This document shows positions 17,172 to 26,300 of a DNA stretch of 64,000 nucleotides, piece after piece (position 1 is the stretch's first letter; each line of letters starts with the position of its first letter). Origin of the DNA: JAXDAY01 sp034679345. Its GTDB lineage: Bacteria > Eisenbacteria > RBG-16-71-46 > CAIMUX01 > VGJL01. Where the stretch lies: NCBI GenBank assembly GCA_034679345.1, contig JAXDAY010000033.1, forward strand, positions 44,809-108,808, in the 5' to 3' direction. The notes beneath the pieces were generated by a model. That model ran no database searches. It had not been told where the DNA came from and saw only the letters and a list, made by a program, of their open reading frames with translations. A program made the position numbers and the translations under genes.

Positions 17172-17682
17172 ATCTCTCTCCCCTGTCGTGTCCCTCTAGT
17201 GCGGCTTCCACCCGCACTCGGCGGAAGCCAGCGGCTCATGTGCGGCAGGCGCCTTCGATGTGCTGGACCGAAGAGCATACGCGGTGGATGGGACGATGCG
17301 CCAGAGCGATCGCGCCAGAACCGGATGATCGCCGAGGGGGGGATAAGCTGCGTTTGAGTGAAGGAATTCACCACAAAGACCGGGCTGTCGCGGCGGTTGT
17401 CGGGCTCCCTGGGACGCTGCGACTCGGCGCCCGCATGCCTGTCGCTCCTGCAGAAACTCCCCGACTTTGTAGATCTCGCACGCTGCCCAAGTCGGTGCTC
17501 CCGGCGGAAGCGTCCTGACGGCGGACGGGCAAACCACTTGGCCCGCGTCGATTGCGCGGCCGAGGCCCCCTGGCATGGCGACCGGCATGAATCCTGTTCC
17601 TTTCGCTACCGGCCGGACGGCCCGCGCAAGTGCTTCCGGCGGGCGGCCAGAGGATGGCCGGCTCGTGAAAGGAGGAGCTGTC
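17172..17682. other. Long intergenic region, no gene recognised
   Basis: About 510 bases between divergent genes. Open frames exist on both strands but show no family features or ribosome sites. A good ribosome site (AAAGGAGGAG, 17668-17677) precedes the next gene. Confidence 0.4.
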
Positions 17683-18372
17683 ATGACTCGACTCACGCAG
17701 ACCCAACCGAGGGGCACGAGCGGAGAGAGCGCCTCGAATCTTTGTGATCTTTGCGTGTGTTCGTCGCGAATCGATCGATTCCTCATCATCGTCACGACCC
17801 TGATCCTGTCTTGCGCCTTGGTCTGGGCAGGGAATGCCCGCGCCGATATCGGCGAGTACGGGCCGCACCTGGCATACAGCAAGGCAGCCGATTCCGACGA
17901 GGGCAACTACCTCGTGGGAGGCCATATGGAGTTCAAGCTCGCGCCCTTCCTGGGCGTGCGAGGAGCGGTCGACTACCGCTCGAGCGAGCGATTCCGGATT
18001 GCGAGCGAAGAAGGCGGGCTCGTGCGCGTGAAGAGCATCCCGGTCACCGTATCGGGGAAACTCTACCTGCCGCTCACCCCATCCGCCTCCCCGTTCATGC
18101 AGGCGGGAGCGGGGTGGTACCGGGTGGTCTACGACTACTCGGGCGTGGTTGAGCAGGCGACAGGCCTGAGCGACCAGTCCGTCACGACCTTTGGCTGGCA
18201 CGTGGGCGGCGGCCTGAGACTCGCCCTCTCACCGAGAGTCTCCCTCTCTGGAGAAGCCCAGTACGTCTTCGTCGATCCCGAGAAGGAGCTGGACACCGAA
18301 GTCCGCGAGCAGATTCGAAATCTGGACTATAACTCGGCGACCTTCGGAGTCGGCCTGAGCGTGGCGTTCTAG
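17683..18372 (+). CDS. Small outer-membrane beta-barrel protein
   Basis: 229 residues. After an unusual 40-residue N-terminal stretch comes a hydrophobic signal segment (FLIIVTTLILSCALVWAGNARA), then alternating amphipathic strands such as HMEFKLAPFLGVRGAVDYR, VTVSGKLYLPL and WHVGGGLRLALSPRVSLSGEAQYVFVD, ending in FGVGLSVAF with a C-terminal Phe as in outer-membrane barrels. The fold is OmpA/OmpW-like with eight strands. ATG at 17683 follows AAAGGAGGAG and is much better than the upstream ATG at 17575. The next gene encodes a similar barrel 54 bases downstream, so the two probably form an operon. Confidence 0.72.
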   Translation: MTRLTQTQPRGTSGESASNLCDLCVCSSRIDRFLIIVTTLILSCALVWAGNARADIGEYGPHLAYSKAADSDEGNYLVGGHMEFKLAPFLGVRGAVDYRSSERFRIASEEGGLVRVKSIPVTVSGKLYLPLTPSASPFMQAGAGWYRVVYDYSGVVEQATGLSDQSVTTFGWHVGGGLRLALSPRVSLSGEAQYVFVDPEKELDTEVREQIRNLDYNSATFGVGLSVAF

Positions 18373-18426
18373 CCTGCATCGCGGCGCCCGCCGGCTCCGC
18401 CGCAACCCAAGTCCGAGGAGGTCCCC

Positions 18427-18924
18427 ATGCGATCTGTACTACTATGTGCGATGACGGTATGCGGCTTGCTGACCGCGTTCACTGCGTCCTCAAGCGCGTT
18501 TGGGCTGTCGGGTATCGGCTTTCGCGGAGGATTCGCCGATCCGGAAGGGCTCGATGGGACCGTGGTCCTCGGAGGACACATGGAGTTCGAGGAGAGAGGC
18601 ACGCGCCTCCATCTACAGCCGAACCTTCTTTACTGGAGCAGCGATCACGTCTCGAACGTGAACCCCAACTTCGATCTCTATTACCACTTCCGTCCCGCCG
18701 GAACGGTCGCGCCATTTCTCGGCGCGGGCTTCGGCCTCCACTTCATTCGAGTCGACCTGCCTCGCCACGAGGACGACGACGAGACGAACGTCGGCTTGAA
18801 TATCTTCGGAGGCATCCTCTTCCCGGGTCGAACGGTCGATTTCTTCATCGAGGGCAGAGTCGCATTGAGCGAGCTGGATACCACATCGATCCAAGGAGGG
18901 GTGACCTTCGCGGTTGGAAACTGA
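18427..18924 (+). CDS. Small outer-membrane beta-barrel protein
   Basis: 165 residues: signal peptide (LLCAMTVCGLLTAFTASSSA) followed by a predicted eight-stranded barrel with strands such as TVVLGGHMEFEERG, LHLQPNLLYW, APFLGAGFGLHFIRVDL and VDFFIEGRVALSEL. It resembles the preceding protein in the G-G-HMEF strand, suggesting relatedness. AGGAGG precedes the start. Function unknown; structural or small-molecule porin-type roles are possible. Confidence 0.7.
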   Translation: MRSVLLCAMTVCGLLTAFTASSSAFGLSGIGFRGGFADPEGLDGTVVLGGHMEFEERGTRLHLQPNLLYWSSDHVSNVNPNFDLYYHFRPAGTVAPFLGAGFGLHFIRVDLPRHEDDDETNVGLNIFGGILFPGRTVDFFIEGRVALSELDTTSIQGGVTFAVGN

Positions 18925-18973
18925 ACGACCGCTCGGATCATGGGTTCATGGAAACTGGAAGGAGACGAAATCC

Positions 18974-19507
18974 ATGAGAACGAGTACGGCGCTCGCGACG
19001 CTCTGCATCCTGGCTCTGATGGGATGCGATGACGCATCGACGCACCCGGCAAAAGACCTCCAGGGGGCGATCCGGGTCCTCCTGACCGATCGCCCCGCGG
19101 AGTTCGACGAGGTGAACATCGTGGTCACGGAGGTGAGTAGCCACGCAGCGGAGGCGGATAGCGCCTCGGGCTGGATCGTCCTCGATGATCGGACACGCAC
19201 CTTCGATCTCCTGACGCTTGCGAACGGCCAATCGGCAGTCCTCTGCCACTCGCCGCTGGATCCGGGACACTACACCCAGATCCGCTTGAAGCTCGCCGAT
19301 TCCTGCACGGTCGTTGTGGACGGCGTGACGCTCCCGCTCGAGGTACCGAGTGGTTCGCAGAGCGGCCTCAAGCTGAATCATCCATTCGAAATCGAGCCCG
19401 ACATCCTCTACGAGCTAACGCTCGACTTCGATGCGACGCGTTCGATCCACGTCGCCGGGAATGGCCGGTACATCCTGAGGCCCGTGATTCGCCTGATCGC
19501 GGCTTGA
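18974..19507 (+). CDS. DUF4382 domain lipoprotein
   Basis: 177 residues. The N-terminus has a lipoprotein signal with lipobox LALMGC (Cys near residue 18). The domain from AIRVLLTDRPAEFDEVNIVVTEVSSH to GHYTQIRLKL matches DUF4382, which shows the LxDxP and QxR signatures. DUF4382 proteins are predicted periplasmic or surface carbohydrate-binding-like beta-sandwiches of unknown role. GGAAGGAGA is upstream of the ATG. It follows the two barrel genes in the same direction with a 49-base gap and may be part of the same transcript. Confidence 0.82.
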   Translation: MRTSTALATLCILALMGCDDASTHPAKDLQGAIRVLLTDRPAEFDEVNIVVTEVSSHAAEADSASGWIVLDDRTRTFDLLTLANGQSAVLCHSPLDPGHYTQIRLKLADSCTVVVDGVTLPLEVPSGSQSGLKLNHPFEIEPDILYELTLDFDATRSIHVAGNGRYILRPVIRLIAA

Positions 19508-19840
19508 GCCTCGGGATCCATCTCCTGACTCATCAAACCATCCACTCTTACAGGTGTGGAGGTCTTCGTCGGGCAGACCTCGGATCTCGGCACGATTCGA
19601 CTCGGACGACGATAGGCGATCGCGCCCGCGTCTTGTGATTCTGCTCACAGGCGCGGGTCCAGCTATCCCACCTCCCACTCCCGCCGGTCGGATGAGTTCT
19701 CCGTCGATCGAAAAAGACATTGCCCGATCTCGTCGGAGATCGCGTATACTCGCGGGTCGCCTTTAGGAGGATGTAGCCGCGCCGCGGATCGAGCCGGTCG
19801 TCGGCACTTGTGTCCCGCATAACCCAGGAAGTGAGGTTCA
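19508..19840. other. Intergenic region with one imperfect hairpin
   Basis: About 330 bases. A hairpin-capable stretch at 19621-19656 (GCCCGCG paired with CGCGGGT, inner GTG/CAC) could end the upstream transcript, but there is no T-run. A ribosome site GGAAGTGAGG precedes the next ATG. No gene seen. Confidence 0.4.
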
Positions 19841-20530
19841 ATGATGAGAATCCCTATCGTTCTAGCCTCAACGGTTCTCGCCCTGGTTGCGACCATGGCT
19901 TGCCCGGGAACGGGAGAGGCCGCCATGGCCTACTCGGAGTTCTGGACGATCGGCGACACCAATGGATGGTTCGGCAACACCACATCGAGCGTCGTCGTCC
20001 GCGATGGCGGTGTCGGCAACCCAGCCGGCTCATTGGCCACCCGTCGCCTTCTCGAGCAGCCGATCTTCGACATCGGAGCTGCCACGGATCTGGCCGCCGT
20101 GACGGGAGACTTCACAGGGGCGTCCTCATGGACGGTCTCCTTCGATGTCCTCTACGATCTCGGCTCGTTCGACGACGCCTGGTTGCGGTTCCGTTACCAC
20201 GATAGCGGCTTCAATGGATGGCACTACGATGTGGCCGACGTGTTCCCCAACTCGTGGCAGAGCTACAGCGTGTCGTTCAGCCCGACCTGGTCCGACGCCG
20301 AGGCGATGGCGAACGGCTGGATTCAGGAGTCGAACTCCGCGCCCTGGCAGACTCTGTGGACGGATGTCTACACCACCGAGGTGAGACTCGTGCTCGACGA
20401 TGAAGCCTCCGCGCTTGCCCACATCGACAACTTCGTGCTGAATCCCGTGCCCGAACCCGGGACGCTTGCGCTTCTTGCGCCTGGGATCGCCTATCTTTCG
20501 CTGGCTCTCCGCCGGCGGAAGGTCTCCTGA
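19841..20530 (+). CDS. PEP-CTERM sorted exported protein
   Basis: 229 residues: signal peptide (VLASTVLALVATMACPGTGEA), a jelly-roll-like body with many W, Y, F and D residues (SWTVSFDVLYDLGSFDDAW, RLVLDDEASALAHIDNFVL), and a complete PEP-CTERM tail at the C-terminus: VPEPGTLALL, a hydrophobic helix and a RRRKVS basic end. The tail is cleaved by an exosortase, releasing the protein to the cell surface or matrix. No exosortase gene is in the window. The protein is of the kind often linked to exopolysaccharide, but its own function is unknown. Confidence 0.85.
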   Translation: MMRIPIVLASTVLALVATMACPGTGEAAMAYSEFWTIGDTNGWFGNTTSSVVVRDGGVGNPAGSLATRRLLEQPIFDIGAATDLAAVTGDFTGASSWTVSFDVLYDLGSFDDAWLRFRYHDSGFNGWHYDVADVFPNSWQSYSVSFSPTWSDAEAMANGWIQESNSAPWQTLWTDVYTTEVRLVLDDEASALAHIDNFVLNPVPEPGTLALLAPGIAYLSLALRRRKVS

Positions 20531-20834
20531 TCAACGGACGCGGCTCCGCCGCGGTGGGCAACCCATACCTGCATCTTGCGGACCACCCGGCGGAGTCGAT
20601 CAGCGAACCGCGGCGATCCCGGGACGCATCGGAGACCGACCACAAGGCGATCGATATGCCGGTCATCCGATCCCTCGTTTTTCAATTCCCTTCCAGCGGC
20701 CAAATGCAGTAGATTGACCCGTTCGATTTCCGGGTATGAGGAGAGAGAGGGGCGTGGCCGCAGATACGATGCGCTCCAGTACTCGGGCTGTCAATCAGGA
20801 GCCACATGACGCCATACAAGAAGGAAGACCAGCA
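20531..20834. other. Intergenic region, nothing recognised
   Basis: About 300 bases without a supportable gene. It must carry the promoter of the peptidase gene; no clear promoter boxes were found. Confidence 0.4.
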
Positions 20835-23237
20835 ATGAAGCGTTTTTTGAGCATTCTAGTTCTGATCGGTGCAACCGCAGGGTTCGCACACGGAGCGGCG
20901 CGACTGGAACCCATGGACGGGGGCCCGATGGTGCCCGTCAACGACGGCCCTTGCCTCACGCCCGAGCAGAGGGCGGAGATCTGGTCGAGGATCCGGATGA
21001 ATCGCGAGGTCCTCAGATCCCAAGGACTGCTGCCCGACCCCGAACCCAATCGGATCACGCTGTTCGACTGGCCCTTGCGGGCATCCTCCGAGCTTCACGA
21101 CTTCGATTTCCACGGCATCTCGAACTTCGTGGATCAGGATCCCAACTTCCCAGGCGCACTGCTCGACTACAACTGCGGAACGAGGACCTACGACCTCGAC
21201 AGCGGCTACAATCACTCGGGCATCGACATCTTCACGTGGCCGTTCTCATGGTACAAGATGGACTTCGACCACGTTGAGATCGTCGCCGCAGCAGCCGGAA
21301 CGATCATCGGCAAGGACGACGGCAATGACGACCGCAGCTGCGGATTCGGCAGTGGCAACTGGAATGCCGTCTACATCGATCACGCCGATGGATCGGTCAC
21401 CTGGTACGGCCATATGAAGAACGGCTCCCAGACCTCGCTGCCCGTCGGGACATGGGTCGAGGCAGGGGAGTTCCTGGGCATCGTGGGCAGCTCAGGGAAC
21501 TCGACCGGGCCGCACCTGCACTTCGAGACCTATGACTCGGACGGAGATCTCGTCGAGCCGTTCTACGGCCCGTGCAATGTCATGAACACCGAGTCATGGT
21601 GGAACGACCAGCGGCCCTATTATGACAGCGGCATCAACGCGCTGCTCACCCATGGCGCGAAGCCCGTCTTCCCGCCCTGCCCGGAGCAAGAGATCCCGAA
21701 CGATCGGGACGCTTTCGCGCCCGGGGACTCGATCCGCTTCTACGCCTACTATCGCGACCAGCTTCAGGATCAGGAAACGGACTTCTATGTGCTGCGGCCC
21801 GACGCCACGGAGCAGTGGAGCTGGTCGTCCAGCAGCTCGGAGCCGTTCTATGCATCCTCCTACTGGGGATGGGGTTTCGCGCTTCCCGGGGACGCCCCGG
21901 AGGGTGTATGGACCTTCCGCGCCGAATACGAGGGCGAGGTCTACGACCACCTCTTCACCGTGTGCGCGAACGATGTCACCGGCCCAGTGGTCACCTGCCC
22001 TGACGACATCACGGTGGAGTGCACGGCCAGCGGCGGAACCCCGGCGGACGATCCGCAGCTTGCGGACTTCTTCGCCGGAGTCTCCGCGACCGACGAATGC
22101 GATCTGACCGTGCAAATCGAGAACGACGCTCCCGACTTCTTCCCCCATGGCGAGACCCTCGTCACATTCACGGCAACCGACGATTTCGGAAACCAGGGCT
22201 CCTGCTCCGCCACAGTCACGGTGGTGGACACCACGGCGCCCACGATCGAAGTGACCCTGAATCGCTATGTCCTCTGGCCGCCCAACCACAAGATGTCGAC
22301 AATCGAGGCGGAGATCACCGTGAGCGACATCTGTGACGCCGGCGCCAGCTTCGTCCTCACTTCCGTGACGAGCAACGAGCCGGACAACGGCCTGGGCGAC
22401 GGCGATACGGAGAACGACATCCAGGGTGTCGAGTACGGCACTGCCGATACCGAGTTCCAGCTTCGCTCGGAGCGCATGGGCGGCGGCGACGGACGCGTCT
22501 ACACCATCACCTACACGGCATCGGACGGTTCGGGAAACGAGACGCCCATCGTCGTCGAGGTCGTCGTCCCGCACGATCAGTCCGGCAACGCGATCGCGGG
22601 AGCCGGCTTCCTGGAGGGAGGAAAAGCGTTGGATCCGGCAGCCTCCCGGTACACGATGGTGATTCCCTCCTCGGACGGCTTCGATCCCACGCGAATCGCC
22701 CTTGATCGCGCCTACGTCGGAAACCATGTCGGGGCATTGCTTCCCCTCTCCTCGGAGATCATCGAGGTGAACCACGATGATCGCGCCGATCTCGCGCTCA
22801 CCTACGATACGAAGACCACGCTGGATCTGATCGACGCCTCGGGAGAGCTCTACCCCGTCGGCATGCACTACGAATATGAGAATGGGACCAGCTACCGGGT
22901 CGACGACATCACTGCCGTCCTCGCGATCTCCGGTGTCGACGCTGATCCGGCGGTCAATCCCTCGGATCTCCGGGCGGCGCCGAACCCGTTCATCGCGGAC
23001 ACGAGGATCTCCTACGCGGTGACGGGTCAGAGCGCCGCGCGCGTCAATATCGGCATCTACAGCGTCACGGGCCGCCTGGTCCGGCAGATGGCGAACCTGT
23101 ACCAGAGCCCGGGCGTCTACTCCCTGACCTGGGACGGGAAGACCGATGACGGACGGACCGCCCCGGCGGGCGTCTATCTACAGAGGTCTCTCATCGGCAA
23201 CAAGGAAACCACGGAGAGAATCGTGCGACTGCAGTAG
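20835..23237 (+). CDS. Exported M23 peptidase with HYR and FlgD-type domains
   Basis: 800 residues. Signal peptide (SILVLIGATAGFAHG); an M23/LytM zinc peptidase domain at about 125-255, with the ligand set H-x3-D (HSGID) and HLHFET plus a conserved YIDHADG and WYGHMKNG; a middle region with HYR-like Ig modules (CPDDITVECTASGG, VTFTATDDFGNQGSCSATVTVVD, and YTASDGSGNETPI); and a C-terminal FlgD-like Ig domain (PNPFIADTRISYAV, IYSVTGRLVRQM, SLTWDGKTDDG, PAGVYLQR). LytM peptidases cut peptidoglycan cross-links or secreted bacteriocin-like targets. The start at 20835 gives a normal signal peptide; a longer frame exists without a ribosome site. Confidence 0.85.
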   Translation: MKRFLSILVLIGATAGFAHGAARLEPMDGGPMVPVNDGPCLTPEQRAEIWSRIRMNREVLRSQGLLPDPEPNRITLFDWPLRASSELHDFDFHGISNFVDQDPNFPGALLDYNCGTRTYDLDSGYNHSGIDIFTWPFSWYKMDFDHVEIVAAAAGTIIGKDDGNDDRSCGFGSGNWNAVYIDHADGSVTWYGHMKNGSQTSLPVGTWVEAGEFLGIVGSSGNSTGPHLHFETYDSDGDLVEPFYGPCNVMNTESWWNDQRPYYDSGINALLTHGAKPVFPPCPEQEIPNDRDAFAPGDSIRFYAYYRDQLQDQETDFYVLRPDATEQWSWSSSSSEPFYASSYWGWGFALPGDAPEGVWTFRAEYEGEVYDHLFTVCANDVTGPVVTCPDDITVECTASGGTPADDPQLADFFAGVSATDECDLTVQIENDAPDFFPHGETLVTFTATDDFGNQGSCSATVTVVDTTAPTIEVTLNRYVLWPPNHKMSTIEAEITVSDICDAGASFVLTSVTSNEPDNGLGDGDTENDIQGVEYGTADTEFQLRSERMGGGDGRVYTITYTASDGSGNETPIVVEVVVPHDQSGNAIAGAGFLEGGKALDPAASRYTMVIPSSDGFDPTRIALDRAYVGNHVGALLPLSSEIIEVNHDDRADLALTYDTKTTLDLIDASGELYPVGMHYEYENGTSYRVDDITAVLAISGVDADPAVNPSDLRAAPNPFIADTRISYAVTGQSAARVNIGIYSVTGRLVRQMANLYQSPGVYSLTWDGKTDDGRTAPAGVYLQRSLIGNKETTERIVRLQ

Positions 23238-23271
23238 TGACTCGCCTACGAATCGAGCGATGAAACATGGT

Positions 23272-23308
23272 GGGCGGCCGGCTCCCAATCGAGGGAGTCG
23301 GCCGTCCC
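23272..23308. terminator. Bidirectional terminator-like hairpin
   Basis: GGGCGGCCGGCTCCC pairs with GGGAGTCGGCCGTCCC around an AATCGA loop, 35 bases after the peptidase stop and 49 bases before the end of the convergent repeat-protein gene. No T-run follows, so efficiency is uncertain. Confidence 0.6.
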
Positions 23309-23356
23309 GCCGCTCGAGGCCGCGGCCGGGCGACGCGCGCTCGCTTTCGGAACGCG

Positions 23357-26300
23357 TCAAGGATTGGGGATCGTGAACTCCCCGTCGCTTTGATCGCTGA
23401 TTCCGTTGATCACGTCCCTGACCCGGACACGGTAATGCTCGGTCGCATCGCCGCATTGCGCGACCGTCCAGCTGTAGCTCCCGTCGTTCAACTCCCCACT
23501 CGAGATGGTCGAGCACAGAGTCCCGTTCAGGAGCAGCTCGATCCGCACACTCGACCAGCAACCGCCGGTCGAGGTCCAGGTGATGTTCTGGACCGTCCCC
23601 TCCGTCCAGGCTTCTCCCCCATTCGGCGAGGTCACGGCAATCTGGCAAGGGTGATCGGGGATATTGAACTCGCCATCGCTCTCGTCGGCGGCCCCGCTTG
23701 TCGGATCGGTGACGCGAATCTTATAATGATCCGTCGCATTGTCGCATTGAGCGACGCCCCATGAGTAGGAGCCATCGTTGGCCTCCGACTCCGCGATCGT
23801 CGCGCAGACGATGCCGTTTCGGAGAAGCTCGATCTTGACGGTCGGACCGCATTCGGCGCTCGAGCTCCATGTGATGGCGTGTCCCGTGTTCTCAGTCCAC
23901 GATTCACCCCCGTTGGGGCTCGTCACCGTGAGGTCGCATGGGACGACAGCATCCTCGATCGTGAAGTCGGCGTCGCTCTGGTCGTTGGCTCCGCTCGTCG
24001 GGTCCGTGACGCGGATCCGATAGCCGGCCGTCTCGTCGTCGCACTGCGCGACGGTCCATGAGTAGCTCCCGTCATTCGCTTCCGACGCCGCGATGGTCGC
24101 ACACAGCGTTCCGTTCCTGAGAAGCTCGATCGAGACATTCGATCCGCAATCCCCTGTCGGGGTCCAGGTGATGTCGTGCACAGTCCCTTCGGTCCAGGTT
24201 TCGCCGCCGTTCGGCGAGGTCACCGCGATGGCGCACGCCTCGGGGATCTCGAAGTTTGCGTCGCTCTCGTCCGTCGCGCTGCTCGTCAGGTCGGTCACCC
24301 GGATCCTGTAGAGATCGGTCGCATCGCCACATTGCGCCGCCGTCCACGAGTAGCTCCCGTCATTCGCTTCCGACGCCGCGATGGTCGCACACAGCGTTCC
24401 GTTCCTGAGAAGCTCGATCGAGACGTTCGGCCCGCAATCCCCTGTCGGGGTCCAGGTGATGTCGTGCACCGTCCCCTCGGTCCAGGTTTCCCCACCGTTG
24501 GGCGAGGTCACCGCGATCGTGCACGGAACGACGGCATCCTCGATCGTGAAGTCCGCATCGCTCTGGTCGTTCGCCCCGCTCGTCGGCTCAGTCACCCGGA
24601 TCCTGTAGCCCGCCGCCTCGTTGTCGCATTGCGCGGCAGTCCACGAATACAGCCCGTCGTTCGGAGTCGAAGCCGCGATCGTCGCGCACTGGGAGCCGTT
24701 CCGCAGCAGCTCGATCACCACATTGGCGCCACAATCTCCGGACGGGGTCCAGGTGATGTCGTGCACCGTCCCCTCGGTCCAGGTTTCCCCACCGTTGGGC
24801 GAGGTCACCGCGATGGCGCAAGCCTCGGGGATGTCGAATACCCCATCACTCTCATCCGCGGCGTCGCTCGTCAGATCGGTTACCCTCACCCGGTAGAGAT
24901 CGGTCGCATCGCCACACCGAGTCGCGGTCCACGCGAAGATCCCGTCGTTCGGGGTGGACGCCGCAATCGTCGCGCACACCGCCCCATTGCGGAGGAGCTC
25001 GATCATCACGTCGGCGCCGCAATCCCCCGCATGGCTCCAGGTGATGTCGTGGACGGTCCCTTCAGTCCAGGACTCGCCTCCATTCGGGGAGATCACCGTC
25101 ACCTCGCACGGACCGACGACATCCTCGATCGTGAAGTCGGTGTTGCTCTGGTCGTTCGCGCCGCTCGTCGGATCCGTCACACGGATCCGGTAGCCGGTCG
25201 TCTCATCGTCGCACTGCGCCACCGTCCAGGAATAACTTCCATCGTCCGGGGTCGTGGCGGCAATTGTCGAACAGACCGTCCCGTTTCTCAGGAGCTCGAT
25301 CTTGACGTCTGTCCCGCAGTCCCCCGTGGAGTTCCATGTGATCTCGTGAATCGTCCCCTCTGTCCAGGCCTCCCCGCCGTTGGGCGAGGTCACCGCGATG
25401 GCGCACGGAGTGACCGCCTCCTCGATCGTGAAGTCCCCATCGCTCTGGTCGTTGGCTCCACTTGTCGGATCACTCACACGAATCCGATATCCATCCGTCT
25501 CGTCGGAACACTGCGTCACCGTCCACGCGAAGGCCCCGTCGTTCGGAGTCGCCGCGGCGATCACGGCGCAGACCGTCCCGTTCCGGAGCAATTCGAGCCG
25601 GGCATTGCTCCCGCAATCGCCAGTCGAACCCCAGGTGATGCTGTGAAGCGCTCCCTCGACCCATGACTCGCCGCCGTTCGGCGAGGTGAGCGTCACGACA
25701 CACGGAGAGACCGCATCCTCGATCATGAAGTCGGAATCGCTCTCATCGCTGGCGCCCGTTGTTGGATCAGTCACGCGCACACGGTAGAGATCCGTCGCAC
25801 CGTCGCATTGCTGCGCCATCCATGAGTACTCGCCGTCGTTGGCGACCGACGCGGCGATCGTCTCGCATACCGTGCCGTTTCGGAGCAACTCGAGCTTGAC
25901 GTTGGGCCCGCAATCCCCGGTGGAGCTCCAAGTGATGATCTGGGTCGTGTTCTCGGTCCACGTTTCCCCACCGTCTGGCGAGGTCACCGTGACGACACAC
26001 GGCACTCCCGCCTCCTCGATCGCGAAGTCCGAGTCGCTCTCATCACCTGTATCGCTCTCTAGATCAGTGATGCGCACCCGGTAGGACGCGGTCGCATCGT
26101 CGCACTGCGCCGCCGTCCAGGAGTAGCTCCCGTCGTTTTCCGTCGAGTCCGCAATCGTCGCGCACATGACACCGTCGCGTAGCAGCTCGATTCCGACGAC
26201 GTCCCCACAATCGCCCGTCGCGGTCCACGTGATCGCGTGAACGGCACCCTCGATCCAGGACTCACCGCCGTTGGGAGATGTGACCTGCATCTCGCACGGC

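Noticed and set aside
17368..18201. 277-codon minus-strand open frame
   Set aside because: It covers the signal and barrel gene on the plus strand and has no family features or ribosome site.
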